Below, in pieces: positions 8,873 to 18,539 of a DNA stretch of 20,574 nt (its first letter is position 1; every line of letters starts with the position of its first letter). The notes below the pieces were generated by a model. That model was not told the origin of the DNA. It made no database searches and saw nothing but the letters and a program-made list of their open reading frames with translations. This DNA is from Guillardia theta CCMP2712 (taxonomy: Eukaryota; Cryptophyceae; Pyrenomonadales; Geminigeraceae): the NCBI RefSeq assembly GCF_000315625.1, contig NW_005434476.1, positions 54,693 through 75,266 on the forward strand, read 5' to 3'. Made by a program: the position numbers and the translations under genes.

Positions 8873-9058
8873 CTTGCGGGCGCAAGCACTTCTCGAGCCA
8901 GAGGACAGCTCCTCCTCGGACTTTGTCGAGTCGCCCGAGGGGGAGTCTTCGCCGGAGGTCTCCGACTCCGATGGGGGAAACACGTCGAGTGGCGCCGACG
9001 ATCGGCGCGGAGCTGGCGAAGCGTCTCCGTCCCTCACTGTGACGTCGGGAATAGTATA

Positions 9059-9438
9059 GGATTTACTGGCAGAAGGTAAAATGTGCCTCAAGCAAAACAA
9101 AGCAGGAACAAGCTGAACCGGCAGGCACACAGTCCACAGCGAGAAGCTGCACAAACACACACAAAACACAAGCCCGAAAAGAACCAGCACTGCTGGCACC
9201 CAGACGCGGCACCGCCAGCCCAAGCGCGAAGCCGCGCAGACAAGCAGCCGAAGGGTCAAGCAATCAAGCAACAAGCAGCAGGAGCATGCAGGAGGAATAA
9301 AATCCCTTAGACGCGATACCCGGAGGCAGCCGACTGACCACTGTCAGTCGAGACGTCCGCTACACAAGCCCGAAAAGAACCAGCACTGCTGGCAACCAGA
9401 CGCGGCATCGCCAGCCCAAGCGCGAAGCCGCGCAGAGC
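9059..9438 (-). mobile_element. Inverted 3' UTR copy plus a second partial copy
   Basis: 9059-9360 is a near-complete reverse-oriented 3' UTR including the end of the ORF (SGYRV stop at about 9310-9308). 9361-9438 repeats part of the same UTR (ACAAGCCCGAAAAGAACC and following), then meets the next copy's terminus at 9443. Confidence 0.7.
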
Positions 9439-9442
9439 TGTC

Positions 9443-10010
9443 GGATTTACTGGCAGAAGGTAAAATGTGCCTCAAGCAACTAGCAAAACAAAGCAGGAAC
9501 AAGCTAAACCTCCTGGGACACAGCGCACAGCGAGAAGCTGCACAAACACACACAAAACACAAGCCCGAAAAGAACCAGCACTGCTGGCACCCAGACGCGG
9601 CATCGCCAGCCCAAGCGCGAAGCCGCGCAGACAAGCAGCAGAAACCATCTAGCAGCCTAAGGGTCAAGCAATCAAGCAACAAGCAGCAGGAGCATGCAGG
9701 AGGAATAAAATCCCTTAGACGCGATACCCGGAGGCAGCCGACTGACCACTGGCGGAGACCTCCGGCGAAGACTCCTCCTCGGGCGACTGCGCCCGCAAGG
9801 GCGTCATGCGCCTCGCACCAGACAGGAGCGCCTCCAGCGTCAGCTGCATAGTGAGGCGCTGATAGGTGGCGGCGCGTTTGCGAGCCAAGACCTCAGCTCT
9901 TGTACATGAAGCCATGTTGGACGAGCCCGAGCTTCGAGAGCTCTTCGTTGAGGGTGGAGACCTTCGCTCGGAGCTGACTAGCATGAAATCCATCCGTGCC
10001 GATGTAGTAG
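9443..10010 (-). mobile_element. Inverted element copy with large internal deletions
   Basis: 9443-9750 is the 3' UTR and ORF end. 9751-9905 is the linker and C-terminal nuclease-region sequence (EVLARKRAATYQR on minus). 9905-10003 jumps directly to RT sequence matching 5735-5820 (SQLRAKVSTLNEELSKLG). The RT-to-nuclease join removes everything between, so this is an internally deleted copy. A small insertion near 9644-9660 (GCAGAAACCATCTAGCAG) is not seen in the other copies. Confidence 0.65.
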
Positions 10011-10011
10011 T

Positions 10012-10245
10012 GGATTTACTGGCAGAAGGTAAAAAGTGCCTCAAGCAAAATAAAGCAGGAACAAGCTAAACCTCCAGGCACACAGCACACAGCCGATAGG
10101 CAGGCCTCCAAGCTTGAAGTGTAATCCCGCCAGTGACGACCTCGAAGTGAAGAAGTTGAGTGTAAACTTTCGACTTACGAGGTTGAATCGCAAGCTGCAG
10201 ATCGGCAATTGCAGCGTCGGAGAAGAGCGGCTCGCAACCGCGCGG
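10012..10245 (-). mobile_element. Inverted 3'-end fragment and scrambled RT pieces
   Basis: 10012-10093 is another terminal fragment starting GGATTTACTGGCAG. 10094-10200 on minus matches two separated RT segments of 5560-5735 (IQPR..SKVYT and LLHFEVVTGGITL) brought together by a deletion. No open frame survives. Confidence 0.6.
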
Positions 10246-10735
10246 CCACCTACCAGCGCCTCACCATGCAGCTGACGCTGGAGGCGCTCCTGTCGGGTGC
10301 GAGGCCGCGCTCGCCTGCTAGCTTCCCCCCGGGCCAACGGCGGTCTCGGTCTCGGCTGCCGCTCGGGTATCGTGTATGAGGGCGTTCACGTCCCCTGCTG
10401 TGCAGGTATCACGGTGCTCGTTGCTTATCCCTCTCTGCTCGGAGAGTCTACGTGGCTTGCTTACTTTCCGTCTTATGTTTGAGCCGCATTTGTTGCTGTG
10501 TTCAGTATACCGCGTTTGTTGCTGTGTGCTCTCTGCCTGCCGGTTTAGCTTGTTGCTGCCTTCTTCTGCTTGAGGTACTTTTTACCTTATGCGAGTAAAA
10601 CTCCATTGGCAACAAAAGCGGTGCAAACACACAAAACATTAGACGGATAATAACCAGCACTGCTGGCAACCAGTCCCTACACTGCCAGCTCACGCGAGAA
10701 GCCACGTAGCCAAGCAGGGGGGTAAAGCAACAAGG
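10246..10735. mobile_element. Diverged copies of the same family
   Basis: 10246-10605 on plus begins with the ATYQRLTMQLTLEALLSGAR coding segment and ends in a diverged 3' UTR (TTGAGGTACTTTTTACC, GCGAGTAAAACTCC). 10612-10735 on minus matches the middle of the 3' UTR (GATAATAACCAGCACTGCTGGCA). Divergence is clearly higher than among the other copies, so these are probably older insertions or a second subfamily. Confidence 0.55.
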
Positions 10736-10774
10736 GTCTTTTCTATTACCAACACCTTATAGCTCAGTCTGAGA

Positions 10775-13700
10775 CTAGTCGACACCCAGACTTTCAAGAT
10801 AATCCACAACATCTGAGGTACCAGCTAAAGCAGCGCATGTCTTGCCGTCATTGGTCTTCTCCCTCAGCACCCCCTCGCCGCATCTCTCCACAACGTACCG
10901 CACTACCTCCAAGTGGCCCCCCTCACTCGCCGCATGCGCACATGTCTTGCCGTCATCGGTCTGGCCCCTCAGCAGCCCCTCCCCACATGTCTCCACAACG
11001 TACCGCACTACCTCCAAGTGCCCTCCGAAACTTGCCAAGTGCGCGCATGTCCATCCGTCATTGTCCTTCGCCCTCAGCTGCTCCTCCCCGCATCTCTCAG
11101 CTACGTACCGCACCACCTCCAAGTCGCCTCTCTCACTCGCCCAGTGTAGGCAGGTCTTGCTGTACTTGTCCTGCTCGCTCAGAAGCCCCTCCCCGCAGGT
11201 TTCGGCGACGTATCGCAGCACCTCCAGCTGTCCTCCCACACTCGCCAAGTGCGCGCATGTCCAGTCATGCTTTCCCTTCTCGCTCAGAAGCTCCTCCCCA
11301 CATTTCTCCACAACGTACCGAAGTACCTCGAGCTGTCCTACCTGACTTGCCGCATGCGCACATGTCCAGCCGTCGTTGGTCTTCTCCTTCAGCATCCCGT
11401 CGCCGCATCTCTCCACAAGGAACTGCAGTACCTTCAAGTGTCCTTTCATGCTGGCCCAGTGAGCACATGTCTTTCCATCATTATCTCGCTTCCTCAGCTG
11501 CTCCTCCCCGCATCTCTCCCCAAGGTATCGAACTACCTCCAAGTGCCCTCGCTCACTCGCCGCATGCACACATGTCCAGCCGACGTTGTTGGCTGTCGCC
11601 ACCAAGTTTCTCAGTTCCTCTATCCCACATTGTTCCTCAACGGCCTTCAGCACCTGCACTTGTCCGTACTCTGCAGCCCAGTACACAAAGGTCCTCCCTC
11701 CCCGATCCTTCCCCCTTACCTCTGCTCCTGCCTCGCTCAGCTCCCTCACGCTACCTAAGCTTCCCAGCATCCCCGCTACGTGCAGCCCTGACCTCCCGTC
11801 CTTCATCCGCTCGTCTAAGTCGCCCCCGGCCGAGCAGCGGGATAAGCTCGCCCTGCCCTCGTACCACCGCCGTGACTGTTGGCGGCTCCCCCACCTCGTC
11901 CGACCTTGAGATCGACAGGCCGTACATCCCGCACAGTCTCTTGCTCTGCTCGGCCTTGACCTCAGCATCTGCTGTAGTCAGCTGCATCATCACCTGATGC
12001 GTCAGAAGCGCCGTCGTTCTCCAGTACACTGACTGCATCGGCTCTTGAACGAAAGCCTCACATTCCCAGTCTCCCTGAGTGTCTTCGATCCAGTGCCTCA
12101 GCTTGTTCATCGCCATCTCCTTCACTCGGTTCGACAGCTCGATCGCCTCCTTGTACCTCGACTCCTCGTTGTACCACTCCGCCTCCCTCCTCCTGCTCGC
12201 CTCCACAAGACCCCAGCACTCCTCCACGATAGACCTGACCAGATTCTGATGGTGCTTGAAATGAGAGTCATATATTGCAGATCTCAGTCGCTCCTGGATC
12301 CTCCCCTCCCAACCCCTCACGTCTCGCTCTACCTCTCTCGCGATGTTCTCCATCAGCCCTACGTACAGCTGCTTCCTCTTCCCCACAAAGTCCTCGATCG
12401 TCAAGCTCATTGTGTTCGCGTTGATCTTCAGCTCCAGCACCTTCACCCGCCTCCCCTCTACCTCCCTGTACCGCGGCGTCTTCACCACCTCCAAGTACGA
12501 CAGCGGCGGATACAACATCTCCCCCTCCCCCGGATACTGAGACACAAACGTCAAGCTCGCCCCCCGGTCGATCGCCCCGCAGCTGATCTCGAACACGATC
12601 GACTCTCCCTCCTCCCCGGCGTACTGGATCGCCGTCCCGACGTGTGTCGTTGTGCTCAGCAGCCCGTACTCGACTCCTCCGGACACCCCGAGCTCGTTCT
12701 CGCTTAAGAAGCTCTCCGGCAGCCTCATCCCCTTGAGCCCCCTCCACACCCTCCGGTCCTCCGGCAAAGGCGTGTGACGAGACAGCTTCACGACGCCGCT
12801 GACGATGCAGTGGATGGTGGTTGTGAACTTGTTGGGGATCTTCTTGGGGTCTCGGAGGTGCTCTTTGGGAGCCCGAAGTATAGAATTGTACTTTTGATAC
12901 ATCGGCCCTGTCAAACCAAGCCTCTGGTCACATACAACATATCCCCACTTGCTTCTCTCGCCCTACACGGCCCTTCACGCTCCCACTCTCCCTTACCTGT
13001 GTACAGCTGCAGCGCGATCAGCTCTGCCTCCAGTAGCTTCGCCTTCATCGCCATCTCGTGCTCCTTCAGCTCTTCCATCCCTCGGATGATCCTCGTTCCG
13101 TCCGACAGCCTCCGCCTCCTCTCGGGGTCGCTGACATTGAGCCACTCCTCCTTCGAGGTCGTCGTGATCCCGTAGTTGCTCGTCACAAACGCCTCCTCCG
13201 CGTCCTCGCCCCGGCAGTGCTCCTCCTCTATCGCCTTCATCAAGTCCGCCTGAGGAAGCCCGATCCGATCCATCAGACCTCCGTAGTACTCCTCGATCTT
13301 CCCGTACACTGCCTCTCGCGTCTCGTTCATAGCGAACTTGCTGTTGGGCCGCGAGGTCGGACAGTCTCCGGCCTCCCGTCCTGGAGCCTTCTCCGTCCTC
13401 ATCAGCGCTGCCGCCAGTCTCTCTGCTATGGTCGTCTGGCATAGTCCCAATATCGCCGCCTCCGTCATCCCCTGTAGCCCCGCAAGAGGATTCTCTGCGT
13501 TCCCACCTGGAATGCACTTCGCCAGCTCACGTAGGATGTCGATGTCGTCGAGGCTGCTGGCCTTGAGAGCGAGCTCCCACTCTCTTGTGACTTTGACCTC
13601 CAGGTCCTCGTACTGTTCAGGCATTGGCTGAGACAAGACGTCGACCCCGAGAGACATGAAAAGGTCTCTACCATGTTGTTTGGATCGCTGGGGGTCCTGG

Positions 13701-14053
13701 GAGCTGTGGAAGTACTCTCGGAGGGTAGATCGAATTCCATCGGAGAGATTCCATGACGTGATAACATCTGTTGTAGGTTGTCGTCTGTCTGATCCCTGAG
13801 GCATAGGGCTTGAAGTGATCGGGTCCTGAACGGTCGCCTGCTTGAGTTCCGTTTGAAGGTTTGGATGGCCTTCTAACAAACTCTTCAGCTTTCCTTCCAG
13901 CTCTGAGATCTTGCAAGTCGCCTGCTCCAAGCTCTGCTTGAGAGACGAGTAGGAGCCATCGCCAGTATCAACTGGCTCCACCTTGGATGAGAACCATCGG
14001 AGACAGCTCATTCTGCTATCGTTCTGAAGACTTGTAAGGGGATAAATCGGCAA
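10775..14053 (-). CDS. ADP-ribosyltransferase (R-S-ExE) fused to ankyrin repeats
   Basis: Three exons, 14053-12997, 12907-11905 and 11852-10775, joined by introns of 89 and 52 bp. Phases close and give 1045 residues. Residues 1-350 are unrecognised and mostly helical, with a short coiled coil (SLKQSLEQATCKISELEGKL) near 40-60. The catalytic region lies at about 350-500: LYTGPMYQKYN, VWRG with Arg408, LLSTTT with Ser437, and EGEMLYPP with Glu480 and Glu482. This R-S-ExE set is the signature of arginine-type mono-ADP-ribosyltransferases, which transfer ADP-ribose from NAD+ to protein. A helical linker (500-690) follows, then about ten ankyrin repeats (703-1045) of unusually regular 35-residue period with the signature DGKTCAHxAS..GHLEVVRYV, expected to bind a protein partner. 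No signal peptide or membrane segment is seen, so a cytosolic location is inferred. Substrate is unknown. Confidence 0.85.
10840..11620 (-). repeat. 105 bp coding tandem repeats (ankyrin units)
   Basis: About seven to eight DNA units of 105 bp, each encoding one 35-residue ankyrin repeat, are similar enough at the nucleotide level to be seen directly. For example, CCACAACGTACCGCACTACCT recurs exactly 105 bp apart near 10890 and 10995. This suggests recent duplication or gene conversion within the array. Confidence 0.75.
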
Positions 14054-14200
14054 TGCTGGGTATAACAGCTAGTTGTGCACGACCTCAGTACTTTGTATAC
14101 CGATACCTCAGTACCGAGGTATATTCCATGTTTGTTCCCAGCCTATCTGTTCTCTTGGTCCTGGCTGTAGTAGTTGCGGTGCGCGAACCCTGTAGCATGT
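14054..14200 (-). promoter_or_regulatory. Probable upstream region of the ART-ankyrin gene
   Basis: Immediately upstream of the start codon, ACCTCAGTAC occurs twice (about 14078-14088 and 14106-14116). The second copy lies in an imperfect palindrome ATACCTC-AGTACC-GAGGTAT near 14104-14123. These are the only structured sequences there. A regulatory role is inference from position. Confidence 0.3.
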
Positions 14201-14524
14201 GTCAGTGCGCCGCTCTTCCAAAGATTGTTTGAGTATGATTCGGTCGCTTCTATTCTCCTTCAAACATCGTCAACCTGTTGTGACCCTGTCATCCTATCAA
14301 TCGTTCTCTATCTTCTCTCCTCTTGACGCCTCTCCTTCCTACCTCTTTTGTTCACCCAACGAATTGTGGCCCTGTCGAATAGTTGCCCTATCCTGCTACT
14401 ATCACCTTGAGCCCTCAATGCTTCTGTCTTTTCTGCCCCTTTCTTTGCGCTCTTGGTCCGCTAGTGCGACATGTGCTCTTGCTTTCATCTTTCCTCTACT
14501 TCCAAAAACTTCGCCGGCTTCTCT

Positions 14525-14581
14525 CGTTTGATCAAGAAGAGGATCAACGTTTGATCAAGAACGTTTGATCAAGAAGAGGAA
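14525..14581. repeat. Three GTTTGATCAAGAA repeats
   Basis: GTTTGATCAAGAAGAGGA occurs near 14527 and again near 14564, with a shorter GTTTGATCAAGAAC between. Each includes the palindrome TTGATCAA. They look like a small degenerate tandem repeat. Confidence 0.7.
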
Positions 14582-15485
14582 AGGTTCTATTCTGCTCGGG
14601 CTTATCTTGTGCTGTCATCGTCTACATCATCTACCCTCATGCATTTCCTGTCTCCTTCCCACAAAAGAGAATGTAACAAGGAGCGAAGGCAGCTTGGAGA
14701 AGGAGGTAGCAAAAGTCAAGATACAAACAACAAAAACATCTCGAATGATATAAAGCAAAACGAGTTCCAGCAGGAAGGAAGGAGCAAGCGAGAAATTCGA
14801 GAGCGTCGTGAGGCTGAATATTGATAGAGAAGGGCAGGAGAGGAAGAGGACATAGATAATTTAAGATTGAGACAAACGAACATGCAAGGAGAACACAAAC
14901 GAGTGTTGTGGGAGCAAAGCAAGCATAGCGAACATAATAGAGAAATGTATAGGAAGTGAAAAGTGAAGTAATCACCGTCAGGAATACGGTAGCAGATAAA
15001 CAAAACATGAGAAGACATCAAGAAAGCAAAGAAAAGGTACAAAAAGGCAATGCAACAACAGAAAGGGGACATGGAATAGGGAAGTGAGTCAAGCATGATA
15101 AGGGACATAGGGAGGGAGAATGTATATACAGACAAACAATCAGAAATAAGGGGAATCAAATCATTGAGTACAAACAACAACAGCTCTATATGTTACTCTC
15201 TTTGTCAGCTCGTTCAACATATACTCTTGCTTCCTCTACTTAAAATCATTCGCCTTCTTCTCTCTGCTGATCAGCCATGGCTATCCGATCATCATAGTAA
15301 ATATTTGAGTAATTGTTTTAGTCATTTCTATGACGGCTCCGGTCATCAGCAATGAAGGTCGCGATGTTGACTAAAAGTAGAAGCGCCTCCTGCCCCCTTC
15401 CCTCCCCCTCCCCCTCCTCCTCCTCCTCCACCTCCTCCTCCATCGTTGCAGCTGCAACCTTGTGACTCTATTTCTACCAGCTCCC

Positions 15486-15575
15486 TGCTCTCCATGCTCT
15501 GCCCGCTCTGCCCGCTCTGCCCGCTCTCCCTGCTCTGCCCGCTCTGCCCGCTCTGCCTGCTCTCCGTGCTTCCTT
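15486..15575. repeat. GCTCTGCCCG minisatellite
   Basis: About nine 10 bp units based on GCTCTGCCCG, with variants GCTCTCCCTG and GCTCTGCCTG that suggest a 30-40 bp higher-order unit. On minus it reads as AERAERAEQGERAERAE, which is repeat-driven, so I do not call it a gene. Confidence 0.75.
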
Positions 15576-15917
15576 GTGCTCCACGTGTAGTAAGACTCCT
15601 TCAACTCCCCACTACCCCTTCCACTTCCAAGGGATACCCCACGCCTTCATGTCACATGCCTTTGGGTCTGTGTTGTTGTTTGACGCCATTTCCCATGCAG
15701 TCATGACGCTTTCTTGTCCAAGACTGAGTTACTTGCAGGTTCTTCAGAGCATCACGGCATAGCAACGACGTTTGTTTCCAGCATCTTCCCGCCGCTTCGC
15801 GTTCGGACCAGCTTTCTCATCAGCACCACCTTGTGTTGCGCAGCTGCCTTCAGTCCCTGGTCAGCGCAAGCGCAGTCAGCTTTGAGATCGTCAAAGACCT
15901 GTTCAGCTGAAGCAGCC

Positions 15918-16859
15918 ATGTCGGGCGCCTCGTCTCGCCTTCCCGTGTTTTTTGTCAACCATGGCGGAGGACCGTTCCCAGTGCTGGGAGAAGAAGGTCA
16001 CGCCTCCCTGACCAACTCGCTGAGAAGCTTCGGCAAGAAGTTTGACCCCGTCAAGCGGGGGGTCAAAGCCATCCTTGTCATCTCTGCTCACTACGAAGCT
16101 TCCGTTCCCACCTTGACAAGTGCCAAGAGCCCGAGCTTGCTCTACGACTACTACGGTTTCCCTCCTGAGTCGTATGAGATCAAGTACCCTTGTCCTGGTG
16201 CTCCAGACGTGGCGAAGAGGATCGAAGCTCTGCTGAAAGAGGCAGGGATCTCAGTCGCTTTTGACGAGAAGCGCGGCCTCGACCATGGCGTCTTCATCCC
16301 GCTCAAGCTCATGCTCCCCTCCGCCGAATTCCCTTGCCTGCAGATCTCTTTGCACAAGAGCCTGGACCCGGCTTATCACCTCAAGCTGGGGAAGGCCATG
16401 GCGCGGTTGCGCGAGGAAGGTGTGCTGATCATCGGGAGTGGGATGACAACCCACAACATGCAGGGGCTCATGTCGCAAGACATGAAGAGAGATCAGAACC
16501 TCGCGTTCGATCGTTGGCTCATCGAGTCCTGCAAGGCTGTGGAGAAGGAAAGAGAGACTCGATTCATTCAATGGAAGACAGCTCCAGGAGCTCTCTACAA
16601 TCATCCTAGGGAGGAGCACCTCGTTCCATTGTTCGTCTGTGCGGGAGCTGCAGAAAGGTAACTCCTTGCTCGCTCTCTTGCTCGCCCTCTTGCTTCAAGG
16701 CTTTTCTCAAGCTCATGCCTACTTGTCTGCCTGCCAGTCTGCGGCAGTGCCTGCTGTCTGTGTCACTATCTTACTCTCTTCTGCAGTGACGCAGGTCAAA
16801 TTTTGTTCGCCGATGACATGTGGAGCGCGCGAGTGACTTCCTTTCAGTTTGGCGAGTAG
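15918..16859 (+). CDS. LigB/YgiD-type extradiol ring-cleavage dioxygenase
   Basis: Two exons, 15918-16657 and 16787-16859, with a 129 bp GT-AG intron (phase 2: AG|T = Ser) give 270 residues, the usual size for the family. The ATG at 15918 has a good context (GCAGCCATGT); the frame is open further upstream to about 15714 but has no earlier ATG. Family landmarks: FFVNHGGGPFP (His15), ILVISAHYEA (His58), YYGFPPESYEIKYPCPGAP, GLDHGVFIPLKLM (His123), GSGMTTHNM (His179) and REEHLVPLFVCAGA (His234). These fit the class III extradiol dioxygenases typified by 4,5-DOPA dioxygenase and E. coli YgiD, in which conserved histidines bind the metal. They open catechol rings using O2. The second exon supplies the typical C-terminal strand (WSARVTSFQFG). 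Actual substrate is unknown. An additional upstream exon adding a targeting peptide is possible. Confidence 0.9.
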
Positions 16860-17178
16860 CTCAAGCCGCTTGTGCTACAGTTTGTCGTCATAATGAATCC
16901 TGGCATGTGCATCATGATGTTTCTCCTTCGCCGCTTCCTCTTCCTCCTGTTCCCTCCGGTCTGACCCGGGCCGAGCGCGGCTCCTCTGGGTTACCGCACT
17001 GCAGCGCTCAGTGACTGCCAGCGGCTCAGTGAGCCGGGCCCGGACTGAGTCACTCGGCCCGGTCACCGTCGGAACTTTTAGGGCCGCAATAGTGCCAATA
17101 CTGTAACGGTTCAATAACTGCTCTAACGGTTCAATAACTGCTCTACCCGCCCAATCAAAATCGGTTTGACAAGGCGTC
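16860..17178 (+). promoter_or_regulatory. Intergenic region with GC-rich inverted motifs and 20 bp repeats
   Basis: This separates the dioxygenase stop from the next start codon. It contains CCGGGCCGAG (16967-16976) and its exact reverse complement CTCGGCCCGG (17053-17062), further GC palindromes (CCGGGCCCGG near 17034), and two tandem 20 bp units. The position suits promoter elements of the downstream gene, but no core element is identified. Confidence 0.4.
17104..17143 (+). repeat. Two perfect 20 bp tandem units
   Basis: TAACGGTTCAATAACTGCTC is repeated exactly at 17104-17123 and 17124-17143, ending 35 bp before the start codon at 17179. Each unit contains TAACGG and TAACTG, both of which fit the YAACNG core bound by Myb-type factors in general; the link is inference. 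Confidence 0.8.
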
Positions 17179-18464
17179 ATGGAGGAGGAGGAGAAGGAGA
17201 TGATGGGGCGAGTACGGAAGATGCCGCATGTGAGAGGAGGCGAAGCTGAGCAAGCGACCTTACTGATGTCTTGCTGGTAGGAGAGAGAAGAGTTCTCAGG
17301 CCTGCTGGCTGAGAGTGCCATCAGGAAGGAAATGAAGGCGTTGCTGCAGCAAGGTCCATTGAAACGGCAGGGCAGCCCCAAGCAAATCGAGCTGAAGAGC
17401 GGGGCTATGATAGACAGCAGGAAGCAGGCAGAGATGATCAGACTCCTTCAAGACAAGAAGATATTCGCCTCTATCGTCGTTGATGTCGATCCTGACGAGG
17501 ACGCCGAGATCGTCGTGCCATTGTGCTCATGTGCAGGAAAGGCTGCTGAGCATGGAGTAGCCACGCTCAGTATTCCACGAGGATGTTTCTTGAGACGCGT
17601 CAAGCTCAGAGTGACGTTGGGTGAGGCGCTTCCTGCTCGGCCTCCTCTGACGCGCGTGAGGAATCCGCAGCTCGTCTTCTTGACAAGGGACTTCAGATCT
17701 CTCGGCTCCTTCCCTTCTTGTGCTGCCTTTACTTCTCCTCCTCCCCGGCTGCCCCTCACTGTCTCTCCTCTAGGACGCGGTCTCAACGGCTCACCCAGGT
17801 AGCTTCCGTGGCCGTAGCCATCGAGCAGCTGCCGGACGAGGATGGTAGGGATGGAGACTCGGAGGGTGAAAGTAAAGTTCGAGACAGGAAAGCCCAACAG
17901 CGACACGTTTGAGTGCCCTGTGACCGTCAGATTGCCTCACTTCTGTTCGCTCGAGCATGTCAACGATTGGGTTTGCCCTGTGAGATCATCTCGCTCCTTC
18001 TCCTCTTCCACTCGGGTTGATCCCCCTCCTCCTCCAAGTGACCAGCAACGCTCAGGCTGTCAACAGCTCCGAGCTGGGGTTCGCGTTCCTCGCAGACTGG
18101 CAGACATCTGACGTGCATCAGCTAAGGTGACGCTCCTGCTTGTTGGCTGCCCTCATGAGGAGCAGACGAGACCTCGAAGAGCAGCTGCTCGTCATCTTGC
18201 AGCAGCGACTGAAACCCCGAGGAAACGCTGCGGAGGGATCGGGGGATATCAGTGAGGCATGGATGGAGGACAAGATTCGCTTTCTTGACGCCATCGGCTC
18301 TGACATCAAAGAGGTCCTCTCCTCTCCCTTCCTTCTCCCCCTCCTTCCTTCTGTGCCTGCCATGGCTGCCTGCTGCCTCCCTCACCAACCTTCTGCTCCC
18401 CTCCATTCTTCCTTCAGACACAATTCAAAGCTTAAAATACAAGTTCTTATGCTTTGAATTGTGA

Positions 18465-18539
<75 letters not shown>

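Larger units (their letters stand above)
8161..9052 (+). pseudogene. Element nuclease-like domain and acidic linker, interrupted
   Basis: Encodes KGDIHIPGIRDRGFEQYEGL, then MADVTLVHPYIG, then after an insertion KWGEVNLDALHVAASEKIRK, FIPLA, and further AEVLARKRAATYQRLTMQL. It closes with a Ser/Asp/Glu-rich linker (EPEDSSSSDFVESPEG). The order D-x-H, DVTLVHP and a Lys-rich helix resembles the C-terminal region of RVT_1 retroelement proteins that I suspect is a PD-(D/E)XK-type nuclease; that assignment is inference. The reading frame is broken by insertions at 8332-8489 and 8857-8872 and by small shifts near 8620-8700. Confidence 0.65.
14201..15700. other. 1.5 kb without a recognised gene
   Basis: Open frames here are short and of biased composition. 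14640-15170 is A/G-rich on plus, so its minus frames are hydrophobic only because the complement is T/C-rich. Notable sequences are the GATCAAGAA repeats near 14530, a CT-rich tract at 15385-15440 and the minisatellite at 15486-15575. A small or heavily split gene cannot be excluded. Confidence 0.5.

Noticed and set aside
10840-11620. Regular repeats that might suggest a CRISPR array
   Set aside because: The 105 bp units are coding throughout and have no repeat-spacer alternation.
10837-11997. Plus-strand frame of 386 codons rich in Pro, Ser and Arg
   Set aside because: It is the antisense of the ankyrin-repeat exon and inherits its 35-codon period.
14637-15180. Minus-strand hydrophobic frames resembling a multi-pass membrane protein
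   Set aside because: The plus strand is simply A/G-rich here. The frames have no regular spacing of membrane segments, no recognisable motif and overlap each other in two frames.
15714-15917. N-terminal extension of the dioxygenase frame as a targeting peptide
   Set aside because: The frame is open but begins at a TTG, with no in-frame ATG before 15918. A spliced upstream exon remains possible but I cannot place it.
17101-17145. GGTTCAA sequences as tRNA B boxes
   Set aside because: No cloverleaf, A box or acceptor stem pairs around them; they belong to the 20 bp tandem repeat.
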